A DNA stretch of 64,000 nt from Paenibacillaceae bacterium (GTDB lineage Bacteria > Bacillota > Clostridia > Lachnospirales > Lachnospiraceae): positions 1-64,000 of the forward strand of contig SVDU01000019.1 of assembly GCA_015057705.1 (NCBI GenBank). The letters are read 5' to 3'. A model generated the notes under the pieces. It was not told where the DNA came from and ran no database searches. It worked only from the letters and a program-made list of their open reading frames with translations. Within the stretch, counting starts at the first letter, position 1; each line of letters begins with the position of its first letter. Positions 9,479 to 19,310 of the stretch are shown piece after piece. A program made the position numbers and the translations under genes.

Positions 9479-10339
9479 ATGAAGCAGACGAAAGATACAT
9501 TACTAACAATGCTGACTCCCATGTTATGGGGATCCACATATATCATTGCCTCCGTATTGATCCCCATACAGCGCCCGGTGTTTGTTGCATTTATGAGAGC
9601 ATTTCCCATAGGACTCATTTTGCTTTTATGGTACAGGAAATTGCCGAAGGGAATCTGGATCTTAAAATCATTAATACTTGGAAGCTTAAACATTGGAATA
9701 TTTTTTCTGTTTTTGTTTATTGCGGCTTACCGGCTGCCTGGAGGAATTGCATCCATCATAGGAAGCGTACAACCGGTATTTGTAATATTTTTCAGCTGGG
9801 TCCTTTTAAAAGAAAAACCAACCATGCGGTCTTATGCTGCAATTGCCATGATGGTGACGGGAGTCATATTACTTCTATTTAAGCAGCAGATGGCAATTGA
9901 CGTATGGGGTGTGTTAGCTGCTTTATGCGGTGCAGTGGTAATGGCTCTCGGCGTGGTACTGACCAAGTACTGGGGCAAACCGGAAGGAATCAGCCAGATG
10001 GTGTTTACTTCCTGGCAGTTGTTTTTTGGCAGTCTGATTCTGATTCCGGCTGTGTTTATCATGGAGGGCAGCATACCCGCCCTCACTCCTGTTAATATTG
10101 CAGGACTTGCCATACTTGGAGTAGTTAATACCGGACTTGCCTATTATTTATGGTTCCGGGGAATTGAAATCCTTTCCCCTGTCCGGGTATCACTCTTAAG
10201 TCCGGTGAACCCCTTAACAGCATTTCTCTTAGGTTATGTAGTGCTGGGGCAAAGCATCAGCCCCATTCAGCTTGCAGGTGTTGCAATCATTATAGCCAGT
10301 ATTTTTGTCTCACAGAAAAAGACATCAAAAGCAGGATGA
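9479..10339 (+). CDS. EamA/DMT family transporter
   Basis: Ten-TM EamA pattern: 'LTPMLWGSTYIIASVLIP', 'IIGSVQPVFVIFFSWVLLKEKPT', 'SPVNPLTAFLLGYVVLGQ'. Confidence 0.88.
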   Translation: MKQTKDTLLTMLTPMLWGSTYIIASVLIPIQRPVFVAFMRAFPIGLILLLWYRKLPKGIWILKSLILGSLNIGIFFLFLFIAAYRLPGGIASIIGSVQPVFVIFFSWVLLKEKPTMRSYAAIAMMVTGVILLLFKQQMAIDVWGVLAALCGAVVMALGVVLTKYWGKPEGISQMVFTSWQLFFGSLILIPAVFIMEGSIPALTPVNIAGLAILGVVNTGLAYYLWFRGIEILSPVRVSLLSPVNPLTAFLLGYVVLGQSISPIQLAGVAIIIASIFVSQKKTSKAG

Positions 10340-10418
10340 TTGCCTTTTAAAATAAGTCATGTTACAATGCAGATAATAATTGCAAAATAATGCAAATAAT
10401 ATTTGTACAGGGGGTAAC

Positions 10419-11021
10419 ATGCAGACAGGAGATAAAATTTCGTTTGGGAACTACCAATGGCGTGTACTGGAACGATTGGAAGACAGGGCTTTGATTATAA
10501 CCGAATACATCATAGAACGACGTCCTTACCATAATGTTTATAAAGAGACAACATGGGCTGACTGCGCAGTAAGAGCGTATTTAAACGGGGAATTCCATGA
10601 CAGTTTCAGTGTGGATGAACAATCAAAGATGATTCCTGTTCTAAATAGAAATCCTGATAATGAGTGGTATGGTTGCGAAGGCGGAGATGACACTCAGGAT
10701 ACCATCTTTTTATTAAGCATGGAGGAAGCGGCGTGCCGGTATTTTGGCGACAGCAGCTTAAAGCTTTATAATCCGGGAAGGAATCAAAGGTATTGGTTTG
10801 AACGAAAAGATAAGAACAACAGTAAGAGAATTGCCAGACGCGAGGGGGAAAAGGGCAGTGACTGGTGGTGGTTACGTTCTCCAGGACGTGTTGGTGTAAA
10901 GGCCGTATATATCCATGGTGATGGTAATATAGGGATTCAGGGCAACAATATATTAATTGGAAATTTAAGCGATGGCGAATGCAGAGGCGGCGTTCGCCCC
11001 GCTTTATGGCTAAAGCTGTAA
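10419..11021 (+). CDS. DUF6273 domain-containing protein
   Basis: 'ISFGNYQWRVLE', 'WWWLRSPG' and 'GGVRPALWLKL' motifs; RBS GGGGG before ATG 10419. Confidence 0.7.
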   Translation: MQTGDKISFGNYQWRVLERLEDRALIITEYIIERRPYHNVYKETTWADCAVRAYLNGEFHDSFSVDEQSKMIPVLNRNPDNEWYGCEGGDDTQDTIFLLSMEEAACRYFGDSSLKLYNPGRNQRYWFERKDKNNSKRIARREGEKGSDWWWLRSPGRVGVKAVYIHGDGNIGIQGNNILIGNLSDGECRGGVRPALWLKL

Positions 11022-11050
11022 TACTGCTAATAAGCTGTAGACTAATAAAA

Positions 11051-11073
11051 AACCGGCACAGGCCGGTTTTTTT
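11051..11073 (+). terminator. Intrinsic terminator
   Basis: AACCGGC-ACAG-GCCGGTT followed by T-tract. Confidence 0.85.
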
Positions 11074-11165
11074 GTATCAAAAAGGATGATAGGAAATGTG
11101 ATACTTTTTCAAAGGTATTCATAGTATTTTATGAACATGCATTTTGGAAGGAATCAGGTGGAATA

Positions 11166-11789
11166 TTGGCTGAAAACAGTAATGGTTTAAAAGATGGATT
11201 ATGGGATGAGAATTCAGTCTACGATTATGTGGTTAATACATTCAAAGCCTATGCAGATGCCATGGTGCCTCATTCACCGGATCTGGCGGAGCTATATGGA
11301 AGGATTCAGTTTTACGGAGCAGTGGAATCCTATACGGCGGAGTATTTAATCATGTCTCTTGACAGTTATCCTACGCCGTTTGCAGTGGCTGCAGCGGAAT
11401 TATTAAATATGGCAGCAAAACAGTATCTGATGGAAAAGGGGGAGGACCCGGATGTGCCAAAAGATTCAGGAGGACTTTATTTCTCAAAATTATCTCAGGA
11501 AGACAGACTTAAGATAGTTGACCGGATCAGCAGCCCGAGTGGCATCATTTATGTACCTGCAGGCCTTATTATGAAACAGGAAGACATCGTTCCTGTCATG
11601 TCGGCATTAAACCGGCTTACTATGATGGGATATTATTCTGAGTGGTCCGGCTACGGATCCACAAGATTTATGTCTCCGGATAAACGCATGCTGGAATATC
11701 AGCCAATCGGCTGGGAACAGGTGGGATATCCGGGGCCATCTAAGGGATACCGGATAGCAGGTGCTTTTAACTTTGCACAGAAAAAGTGA
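11166..11789 (+). CDS. Gluconate 2-dehydrogenase subunit 3-like protein
   Basis: Located directly upstream of a GMC oxidoreductase; composition and 'LNRLTMMGYYSEW...GYPGPSKGYRIAG' ending fit the family. TTG start. Confidence 0.55.
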   Translation: MAENSNGLKDGLWDENSVYDYVVNTFKAYADAMVPHSPDLAELYGRIQFYGAVESYTAEYLIMSLDSYPTPFAVAAAELLNMAAKQYLMEKGEDPDVPKDSGGLYFSKLSQEDRLKIVDRISSPSGIIYVPAGLIMKQEDIVPVMSALNRLTMMGYYSEWSGYGSTRFMSPDKRMLEYQPIGWEQVGYPGPSKGYRIAGAFNFAQKK

Positions 11790-11815
11790 GAAATTAATAT
11801 AGACTGGAGGTGCGT

Positions 11816-13543
11816 ATGGATAATGGATTTGATGCAGATGTAATTGTGATAGGTGCAGGAGGCGGAGGCGCGGTTGCAGCAAAAGAGCTGGGGGAAAAGG
11901 GATTGAAGGTGCTGGTTCTTGAGGCGGGACCCTGGTATGGCAACCGAAAGTGGCCACAGCCCAACATGAGTGCAGGTGCACAGAAAAGTTCAAGCAACAA
12001 TGATCTGGATATTCAGCTGCTTAAAACCAACTTTACCGATCTAGAGGATGACATGAATGATGCCATTACTGGAAAATTCAGATGGGGACCAGCGGACAGA
12101 AGTATAAGTCCGTGGCGCAGAATTATTGAGAAGGGCGGTTTTGTATGGCAGAGTGCAGGCGTGGGAGGAACCACACTTTTGTATTTTGCCAACTGTCCCC
12201 GTGCTTACCCTGCTGCATTTGAACGTGACTGGCCAATCAGTTATGAGGAGATCATTCCTTATTATGAAGAGGTGGAGCAGACTCTTCCAGTTCGTGAAGC
12301 TACTGCGACATCAAAAGAAGATCTTTTTCTCTACGGCGCCAGAAAGATGGGATTTACATACACCGATGAAATAAATTTAACCAAGCCCGGATTTCGTCTT
12401 CAGCCTAACGGAATTCTTGGCATTAATCCCATGTTAAATAATCCGGATTTTGATCTGGAAAACAATCAGGCGGTGGGCTGTACTCTTCGCGGCCATTGTG
12501 TTAACGGCTGCTGCATTGGACCCAATGTGGGAAGTGTGGCAAAGCGTACCACTCTGGTAAGCTATATCCCCTATGCTTTGGCAACAGGAAATGTAGACAT
12601 TATGCCAAATTCATTTGTGACTGCCATCCATACCAGCCAAAATGAGGAAGAAGGATTGTTTGCCAACAGCGTAACGGTTAGAAATACATGGACTGGAGAA
12701 ATCAGGGAGTTTAAGGCCAAAGTGATTGTTTTGTCTGCCGGCTCCATCGAATCCCCCAGACTCTGGTTAAATTCCGGTCTTCCTGAAAATGAATGGGTGG
12801 GAAAAGGATTGACTACCCATATGATTGACTGTGTATCCGGAATTTTTGAAGAAAAGGACCTGATGAACATTCTGGGAATGTCTGAAGTAAAGCCATATGT
12901 TGGACAGAATTCGGCTGCCAGAATGGATTACCCCGGACTTGGAGCTTTTGAACCGTTTGGAACCAGTCCCGGTATCAATTCCACCATGATATATGGAACA
13001 AGCCAGAAGGGGTACTATTTCCAGAATCAGACCAGGGAAGAAGAGGCCTGGGACAGAGAAGGCATTATCGCAGGAGGACTTTTAAAAGAATTTATGCGAA
13101 ATTACAACAAGACTCTCAGTATCGTAGTGTTTTCCGATGACGATGTAAGTCAGAAAAACGGGGTGACACTGGATCCGGAGCGCAGGGATGAAAATGGCTA
13201 TATACCGGTGATCAGCTATGAGATCAGTGATGCTGACAGAGAGAGAAGAGATCAGCTTGTGGGACTTGCGGCGGAACTGTTAAAAAAAGCAGGAGCGAAG
13301 ACCGTCAGCCGGGCTAACTGGCCGCCAGATGTGTGTGCCCATATTATGAGCACCATGAGAATTGGGTTTGTTACAGACACGAATTGCGAGGCATTCCAGG
13401 TAAAGCGGCTGTTTATAGCAGATAACAGTGTTCTCTGCAACGGACTGGGGGGACCAAATCCCACCCTTACCACTCAGGCTCTGGCTGTAAGAACTGCAGA
13501 AAGAATTGCAGAGAAATATTTTCCATCAGCAATAAAAGCCTGA
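11816..13543 (+). CDS. GMC family oxidoreductase
   Basis: N-terminal 'DVIVIGAGGGGAVAAKELGEKGLKVLVLEAG', 'VGGTTLLYFANCPRAYP', C-terminal 'NGLGGPNPTLTTQALAVRTAERIA'. Confidence 0.85.
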   Translation: MDNGFDADVIVIGAGGGGAVAAKELGEKGLKVLVLEAGPWYGNRKWPQPNMSAGAQKSSSNNDLDIQLLKTNFTDLEDDMNDAITGKFRWGPADRSISPWRRIIEKGGFVWQSAGVGGTTLLYFANCPRAYPAAFERDWPISYEEIIPYYEEVEQTLPVREATATSKEDLFLYGARKMGFTYTDEINLTKPGFRLQPNGILGINPMLNNPDFDLENNQAVGCTLRGHCVNGCCIGPNVGSVAKRTTLVSYIPYALATGNVDIMPNSFVTAIHTSQNEEEGLFANSVTVRNTWTGEIREFKAKVIVLSAGSIESPRLWLNSGLPENEWVGKGLTTHMIDCVSGIFEEKDLMNILGMSEVKPYVGQNSAARMDYPGLGAFEPFGTSPGINSTMIYGTSQKGYYFQNQTREEEAWDREGIIAGGLLKEFMRNYNKTLSIVVFSDDDVSQKNGVTLDPERRDENGYIPVISYEISDADRERRDQLVGLAAELLKKAGAKTVSRANWPPDVCAHIMSTMRIGFVTDTNCEAFQVKRLFIADNSVLCNGLGGPNPTLTTQALAVRTAERIAEKYFPSAIKA

Positions 13544-13550
13544 AAGAACC

Positions 13551-13583
13551 ATAAAATGCGCCTTAAACCAAGGCGCATTTTAT
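13551..13583. terminator. Bidirectional terminator between convergent genes
   Basis: ATAAAATGCGCCTT-AAACC-AAGGCGCATTTTAT, 14-bp stem. Confidence 0.85.
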
Positions 13584-13591
13584 GACTTTAT

Positions 13592-14485
13592 TCAGCTTCC
13601 TGCATACATAAGATAGATAAAATGATTTGCCTCCCTCAGAAGGTGATCGGTATAGAGTGCAAGCATGATAGCCTGAATCTTACAGGTAATCAGTCCGTTA
13701 GTGGTATCTGACTTAAAATCACTGATCGCAATGACATCGGAAAGAATTTCCCGGTCAGAAGGGAAGGTATCCGTATTCATTTCGGCTGTGCTGAGCAGAT
13801 CAAAGGTATTGGAAAACTGGTTGGCAGCATTAAAATATGCCGTTTCAGTAGGATCTAACTGTCCGCGCATTACCTTTGCATGATCAGCCATATTCTGTGA
13901 CCAGAAAGATTTATAATCAGCCAGGAGTGATTCATCCCGGTTTTGAAGCCGTTTCAGAATTTCAAGGTAACGTTTGGCTTCCATAAGAATGTGTAAGATG
14001 TCGGCTGTGTACATCATGGTGAAAAGACCGCAGGATACACGTTTGTTTAAGAGATCTGCCTGAAACTGGACAAAGGAAGCAGTCAGGTTTAAAAGATTCT
14101 GGTTCAACATGAATACATCCTGTTCATTTTTGTTGGTTGCGGTGTAGTCGGCGGTGCAGGGTACAATATCATAGGCCATGCGGGTCAGCTGGGAATTGAT
14201 TGTAATTCCAGTGTTAAGCTGTGCAAGCCTCTCTGCTTCTTCCGTATACTGGGTATAAAACTGGCCGGATTCAAGAACACTTAAGGGGATGACTCCATTT
14301 GACAGCTTAATGGCTACTTCTAACAGCTGGTCGTATTGCTGCTTGTATGTATCTGCCTGATCTGCATATTCTTTTCCAGGCGGGGGCATAGTAGCCTCAA
14401 TAAATATGGCGTGCTCTTTTAATATGCGGATCCAGAAAAGATGGTACTGGAGTGAGCATTGTATATAGGATTCTTTCGAGGTCAT
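13592..14485 (-). CDS. DUF2935 domain-containing protein
   Basis: 'CSLQYHLFWIRILKEHAIFIEA' and 'FWSQNMADHAKVMRGQLDPTE' patterns. Confidence 0.75.
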   Translation of the reverse strand: MTSKESYIQCSLQYHLFWIRILKEHAIFIEATMPPPGKEYADQADTYKQQYDQLLEVAIKLSNGVIPLSVLESGQFYTQYTEEAERLAQLNTGITINSQLTRMAYDIVPCTADYTATNKNEQDVFMLNQNLLNLTASFVQFQADLLNKRVSCGLFTMMYTADILHILMEAKRYLEILKRLQNRDESLLADYKSFWSQNMADHAKVMRGQLDPTETAYFNAANQFSNTFDLLSTAEMNTDTFPSDREILSDVIAISDFKSDTTNGLITCKIQAIMLALYTDHLLREANHFIYLMYAGS

Positions 14486-14621
14486 AAGGGTTGCTCCATT
14501 ATTTTTAAATTACTGCATTCTATGCTAATTGGATAAGAACTATTCGTCCATATGGATTCCTTATATTGTGAGACGCATAAAAAGATGTTATAATTGCTCA
14601 TAGCAAAAAGGAGGTGCCGTT

Positions 14622-15254
14622 TTGGACAGGCAGACATTTTCCCGCAGAAAACCCGGAATGGTTGAAGAAGAAAAATACAGGAAGTATGCGGTTTTAATAC
14701 CCGTTTTAACAATTGATGGAGCAAAGTATCTTTTGTTTGAAAAACGCTCCAGCAACTTAAAGCATCAGCCTGGGGAGATTTGCTTTCCAGGCGGGAAACT
14801 GGAGTCGGGAGAAACACTGAAAAAATGTGCAGTCAGGGAAACCATGGAGGAGTTAAACGTCACTTCCAGGCAGATTAAGGTTCTTGGACCTGGAGATATC
14901 TATATTTCTCCCTTCCGTTTGATTATTCACTCATTTATCGGTGAACTAAGAGATTATAAAGATACCTTCAGCACCGACGAAGTGGAAGAAATCATAAAGG
15001 TGCCTCTTAACTATTTAAAAAGCATGACACCGGAAACATACGAAAGCATGCTGGTTACGGAGCCTCCTGAAGATTTCCCCTATGAATGGATTCCAGGAGG
15101 TAATCAGTATACATGGACGAAAGGAACCCGGGATATTTTGTTTTACCGGTATGAGAACTGGGTGATCTGGGGGATGACGGCGCAGATTCTTCAGTCCTGT
15201 CTGGAGCTGATGAAGCAATATCATTTATTTGATTCTATGAAAGAAGAAAGGTGA
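14622..15254 (+). CDS. NUDIX hydrolase (CoA pyrophosphatase-like)
   Basis: '[23 protein letters not shown]' NUDIX box; TTG start with AGGAGG. Confidence 0.88.
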   Translation: MDRQTFSRRKPGMVEEEKYRKYAVLIPVLTIDGAKYLLFEKRSSNLKHQPGEICFPGGKLESGETLKKCAVRETMEELNVTSRQIKVLGPGDIYISPFRLIIHSFIGELRDYKDTFSTDEVEEIIKVPLNYLKSMTPETYESMLVTEPPEDFPYEWIPGGNQYTWTKGTRDILFYRYENWVIWGMTAQILQSCLELMKQYHLFDSMKEER

Positions 15255-15258
15255 TACC

Positions 15259-16233
15259 ATGAAAAAAGAGATATATTTAGCAGGCGGCTGTTTCTGGGGA
15301 ACAGAAAAATATTTGGAAAATATTCCTGGAATTTTAAGTACAGAAGTTGGTTATGCCAACGGAACAACGAAAAATCCCACCTACGAGGAGGTATGTCATA
15401 ACAATACCGGTCATGCGGAAACTGTTAAAGTAGAATACGAGGATACTGTGATAGGGCTTCCCTATATTCTTAAGCTTTATTACGATGTCATCAATCCAGT
15501 CAGTGTAAACCGTCAGGGCGGTGATACCGGTACACAGTACAGAACCGGCATTTATTATACCGACGAAGGAGATAAGCCGGTGATTGAAAAATCAGTGGAA
15601 GAACTTCAAAGGAATTACAAAGAGAAGATTGCAATCGAGCGGCGGCCTCTTATGAACTATTACAGAGCGGAAGAGTACCACCAGAAATATCTGGATAAGA
15701 ATCCCCAGGGCTACTGCCATATATCCGGGGATAAATTTGAAAAGGCAAAACTGGCAGTGGATAAAAGCAAAAAATTTCCGCCAAAATCCCAGGATGAGCT
15801 TAAAAATGAACTTACAACAATTCAGTATCAGGTGACCCAGAACAATGCAACAGAAGCTCCTTTTCAGAATGAATACTTTGATGAGTTCAGAGAGGGAATC
15901 TATGTGGATGTGACAACCGGAGAGCCCCTTTTCTTATCCTGCGATAAATTTGAATCAGGCTGCGGCTGGCCAAGCTTTTCCAGACCGCTGACACAGGATC
16001 TGCTGCAGGAGCTTGATGATAACACCATTGGCAGACACCGTACTGAAGTGCGTAGCACATTAGGCGATGCCCACCTTGGTCATGTTTTTACAGATGGTCC
16101 CAAAGAGATGGGTGGACTGCGCTATTGCATCAACAGTGCAGCTTTAAGATTTATTCCAAAAGAGCAAATGAAAGCGGAAGGATACGAAGCATATATGCCA
16201 TTACTCAGATCAGATGGTTCCAAACAGGATTGA
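15259..16233 (+). CDS. msrAB: Bifunctional peptide methionine sulfoxide reductase MsrA/MsrB
   Basis: MsrA '[11 protein letters not shown]' and 'YHQKYL'; MsrB '[12 protein letters not shown]', '[10 protein letters not shown]', '[11 protein letters not shown]'. Confidence 0.95.
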   Translation: MKKEIYLAGGCFWGTEKYLENIPGILSTEVGYANGTTKNPTYEEVCHNNTGHAETVKVEYEDTVIGLPYILKLYYDVINPVSVNRQGGDTGTQYRTGIYYTDEGDKPVIEKSVEELQRNYKEKIAIERRPLMNYYRAEEYHQKYLDKNPQGYCHISGDKFEKAKLAVDKSKKFPPKSQDELKNELTTIQYQVTQNNATEAPFQNEYFDEFREGIYVDVTTGEPLFLSCDKFESGCGWPSFSRPLTQDLLQELDDNTIGRHRTEVRSTLGDAHLGHVFTDGPKEMGGLRYCINSAALRFIPKEQMKAEGYEAYMPLLRSDGSKQD

Positions 16234-16282
16234 TATTTTCCGGTACGGTGAATATAATAGTAAAAAATACCAGGTGAAGTGA

Positions 16283-17656
16283 ATGTTTCGTGTGAATAAC
16301 GGCAGCAGGATTCACTCTTGTAACGACGACGATCCTGCTCCCAGGCGTTATTTAAACCCTGCTGATATTTATATTGTAAAAGGGTATGGGATAGAAGTGT
16401 TTTTAGAAAATCTCAATTCACCGGCAGGCATTGTTTTTGATGAAGAGGGAAGTCTTTATATAGCTGACTCCGGCCTGTCTACAGGCAATCCCCAGGTTTT
16501 GAAAGTGGTGAATGGTGAGATTGAACTGATTGCGGAAGATTTTGTAACCCCTATTTCCGGAATTAATTATTTAAATGGGGTTCTTTATGTATCCCACAGA
16601 GGTTTCGTCACCAGAATATTCCGGGATGGGAAAAGACAGAATATTATTATGGGTCTGCCAAGCAACGGTGATCATTACAATGGTCCGGTTGCTTTTTCGC
16701 CGGACTATAAGATCTATTTTGGGCAGGGAACCGTTACCAACAGCGGCGTTGTAGGAAATGATAACGAGTGGGTACCGGTTTCTCCATTGCTATGTGATTA
16801 CACGGGAGATTATGTTATACTGACTGGTCAGAATTTTACAACAGATAATATTCTTACGGAAGCAGTTACCGATGATCCTGCATTTACTGGTGCCTTTTCT
16901 CCCTATGGGATTCCTAATATTGAGTTTGAAATAAGAAAAAGATATACCAAAGCGTCAGGAAGCATCTTGCGGGCCAACCTTGACGGGTCCAATTTGGAAC
17001 AGGTAGCCTGGGGGTTTCGTAATCCCACTTATCTAAAGTTTAATAACAGCGGTCAGCTGTATGCTGTGAATAACGGGTTTAATCCGGTAGGAAGCAGACC
17101 CATAGATAATGCAACCGATGATTTCTATTACATAACCCCGGATGTCTGGTATGGCTGGCCTGATTATTCAGGCGGAGAACCGGTAAATTCTCCAAGATTC
17201 ACTCCCACAGGCGGTTATCAGCCTACTCTATTGTTAAAAAATCAGCCAAACATACCTCCAAGACCCTATGTAACCTTTCCGCCCAATTCCACTTTGATGA
17301 GTTTTGATTTTAATTATAATCAGAAATTCGGACCATACGGAGATGTTTATGTAGCAGAGTATGGCAGTACCATTAAAACGGCAGTTGGTGACGGCTTATC
17401 CTATGCCGGCGCCGGTCACCGGATATCAAAAATTGATATGAGGGCAAGAACCATCAGTACATTTGCCATCAATATGAGTGGTTTTCCTTCGTCCCTTTCC
17501 AAGGGAGGCGGACTTGAGCGGCCAAGTCATCTGTTGTTTGGCCCCAATGGATCCATGTATATCGTTGATATGGGCTTAAATATCGAAGGTGACCCCAATA
17601 TCTTTATTCCCGGAACTGGAGTGATCTGGAGAATATTTCGTACCAATAATGAATGA
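16283..17656 (+). CDS. Beta-propeller PQQ-dependent sugar dehydrogenase-like protein
   Basis: 'LNSPAGIVFDEEGSLYIADSG', 'WGFRNPTYLKFNNSGQLYAVNNG', 'GPYGDVYVAEYGS' blade repeats. Confidence 0.65.
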   Translation: MFRVNNGSRIHSCNDDDPAPRRYLNPADIYIVKGYGIEVFLENLNSPAGIVFDEEGSLYIADSGLSTGNPQVLKVVNGEIELIAEDFVTPISGINYLNGVLYVSHRGFVTRIFRDGKRQNIIMGLPSNGDHYNGPVAFSPDYKIYFGQGTVTNSGVVGNDNEWVPVSPLLCDYTGDYVILTGQNFTTDNILTEAVTDDPAFTGAFSPYGIPNIEFEIRKRYTKASGSILRANLDGSNLEQVAWGFRNPTYLKFNNSGQLYAVNNGFNPVGSRPIDNATDDFYYITPDVWYGWPDYSGGEPVNSPRFTPTGGYQPTLLLKNQPNIPPRPYVTFPPNSTLMSFDFNYNQKFGPYGDVYVAEYGSTIKTAVGDGLSYAGAGHRISKIDMRARTISTFAINMSGFPSSLSKGGGLERPSHLLFGPNGSMYIVDMGLNIEGDPNIFIPGTGVIWRIFRTNNE

Positions 17657-17680
17657 CTCATGTAAGGAGAAGGACAGAAT

Positions 17681-18235
17681 ATGTTAGAAGAGATACTGGA
17701 ATATAACAAAGAATTTGTTAAAAATAAAAATTATGAAAAGTTTATCACCAATAAATATCCGGAAAAGAAAACGGCAATCGTGTCTTGTATGGATACAAGG
17801 CTGACAGAGCTGCTTCCGGCTGCACTTGGTTTTAAAAATGGAGATGCAAAGATCATTAAAAACGCAGGAGGGGTTATTTCCCATCCCTTTGGCAGTGTTA
17901 TGAGAAGCCTGCTAATAGGGATCTATGAGCTGGATGTCAGGGAAATTCTGGTAATAGGACACACGGACTGCGGAGCCAGATATACAGACAGCAGCAAGTT
18001 GATAGAGCTGATGAAGGAACGGGGAATCAGGCAGAAGGATATCGATTTAATTAAGTATTATGGAATTGATTTTGAATCCTGGCTGGGTGGATTTAAAGAC
18101 TTAGACCAATCCATCAAAAAATCAGTGGAACTGATCCGAAACCATCCATTGGTTCCGGATGAGATCCGGGTCTATGGACTTGTGATTGATTCGGTGACAG
18201 GTGAGTTAAGTAAAGTTGAGGATAAGGGCCTATGA
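17681..18235 (+). CDS. Beta-class carbonic anhydrase
   Basis: 'SCMDTRL', 'KNAGG' and 'VIGHTDCGA' zinc ligand motifs. Confidence 0.92.
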   Translation: MLEEILEYNKEFVKNKNYEKFITNKYPEKKTAIVSCMDTRLTELLPAALGFKNGDAKIIKNAGGVISHPFGSVMRSLLIGIYELDVREILVIGHTDCGARYTDSSKLIELMKERGIRQKDIDLIKYYGIDFESWLGGFKDLDQSIKKSVELIRNHPLVPDEIRVYGLVIDSVTGELSKVEDKGL

Positions 18236-19227
18236 AGCTTGGAATTGTCGGTTCCGGAATCATTGTAAAAGATTTTTTATCCATTGCCCATCATCTGAAG
18301 CATACCACAATTGTATCTCTTTGCAGCACAAAAAGGAGCGAAGATGATGCCAGAGCTCTTGCAAAGGAATATTTTATAGGGCAGGTTTTTACGGATTATG
18401 AAGATTTTTTAAAGAGTGAAGCGGATACGGTATATTTGGGTTTACCCAATCATCTTCATTTTTCCTATGCATTCCAGGCATTAATGGCAGGAAAAAATGT
18501 AATTGTGGAAAAGCCATTTACTCCTGCCATAGAGCAGGCCACGGTTTTAAGCAGGACAGCCAGAGAGAAACACTTATTTCTGTTTGAGGCTGTAACCACT
18601 TTATACCAGCAGGATTACAGGAGAGTAAAGGAGCTGATTCCTTCTCTTGGAAGCATAAAACTGGTCCGTTGCAGCTATTCCCAATATTCCAGGCGGTATG
18701 ACCGTTTTAAAAATGGGGAAGTGCTTCCTGCCTTTGATCCTGCGTGCGCCGGAGGTGCCTTGATGGATATTAATATTTATAACCTCCATTACGCTGCGGG
18801 TCTTTTTGGAAAGCCTGAATCAGTTCATTATTTTGCGAATATAGAAAGGGGAATTGATACCTCCGGAGTGCTTTTACTGGATTATGGAAGCTTTCTTTGC
18901 ACCCTGACCGGAGCCAAGGACTGCAGTGCACCAAATTCCTGTATTATTCAGGGGGACAAAGGTTATCTGATACAGGACAGTCCGGCGAATATCTGTGAGG
19001 GGGGCCGTGTGCTTTTAAATGATGGATCGGAAGAGACAGTAGGGAATCAATCCTACAGTCATCGAATGATCAGCGAATTCCTGGAGTTTGAAAAAATGAT
19101 TCGTTCCGGTGATCTTACTACCTGTTACCGCTATCTGGATCACACTCTTTGCGTATGCCAAATTCTAACACAGGCAAGGAGAATGGCCGGAATTGTATTT
19201 CCGGCAGATGGACAAGAAGTGCAGTAA
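18232..19227 (+). CDS. Gfo/Idh/MocA family oxidoreductase
   Basis: 'GIVGSGIIVKDFL', 'VYLGLPNHLHFSYAFQALMAGKNVIVEKPF'; overlaps the previous stop (ATGA). Confidence 0.9.
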   Translation: MKLGIVGSGIIVKDFLSIAHHLKHTTIVSLCSTKRSEDDARALAKEYFIGQVFTDYEDFLKSEADTVYLGLPNHLHFSYAFQALMAGKNVIVEKPFTPAIEQATVLSRTAREKHLFLFEAVTTLYQQDYRRVKELIPSLGSIKLVRCSYSQYSRRYDRFKNGEVLPAFDPACAGGALMDINIYNLHYAAGLFGKPESVHYFANIERGIDTSGVLLLDYGSFLCTLTGAKDCSAPNSCIIQGDKGYLIQDSPANICEGGRVLLNDGSEETVGNQSYSHRMISEFLEFEKMIRSGDLTTCYRYLDHTLCVCQILTQARRMAGIVFPADGQEVQ

Positions 19228-19241
19228 TTATGAGTATAAAA

Positions 19242-19289
19242 AAACGCGTCCTGCCAGGTTCCGTTAAGTTACCTGGTGAAGACGCGTTT
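19242..19289. terminator. Bidirectional two-tier terminator
   Basis: AAACGCGTC...GACGCGTTT enclosing CCAGGT...ACCTGG. Confidence 0.8.
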
Positions 19290-19310
19290 ATTTAATTTAT
19301 AATCCCCAAT

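Noticed and set aside
11607-11993. 128-aa minus ORF
   Set aside because: Antisense across the subunit-3/GMC junction; low-complexity translation.
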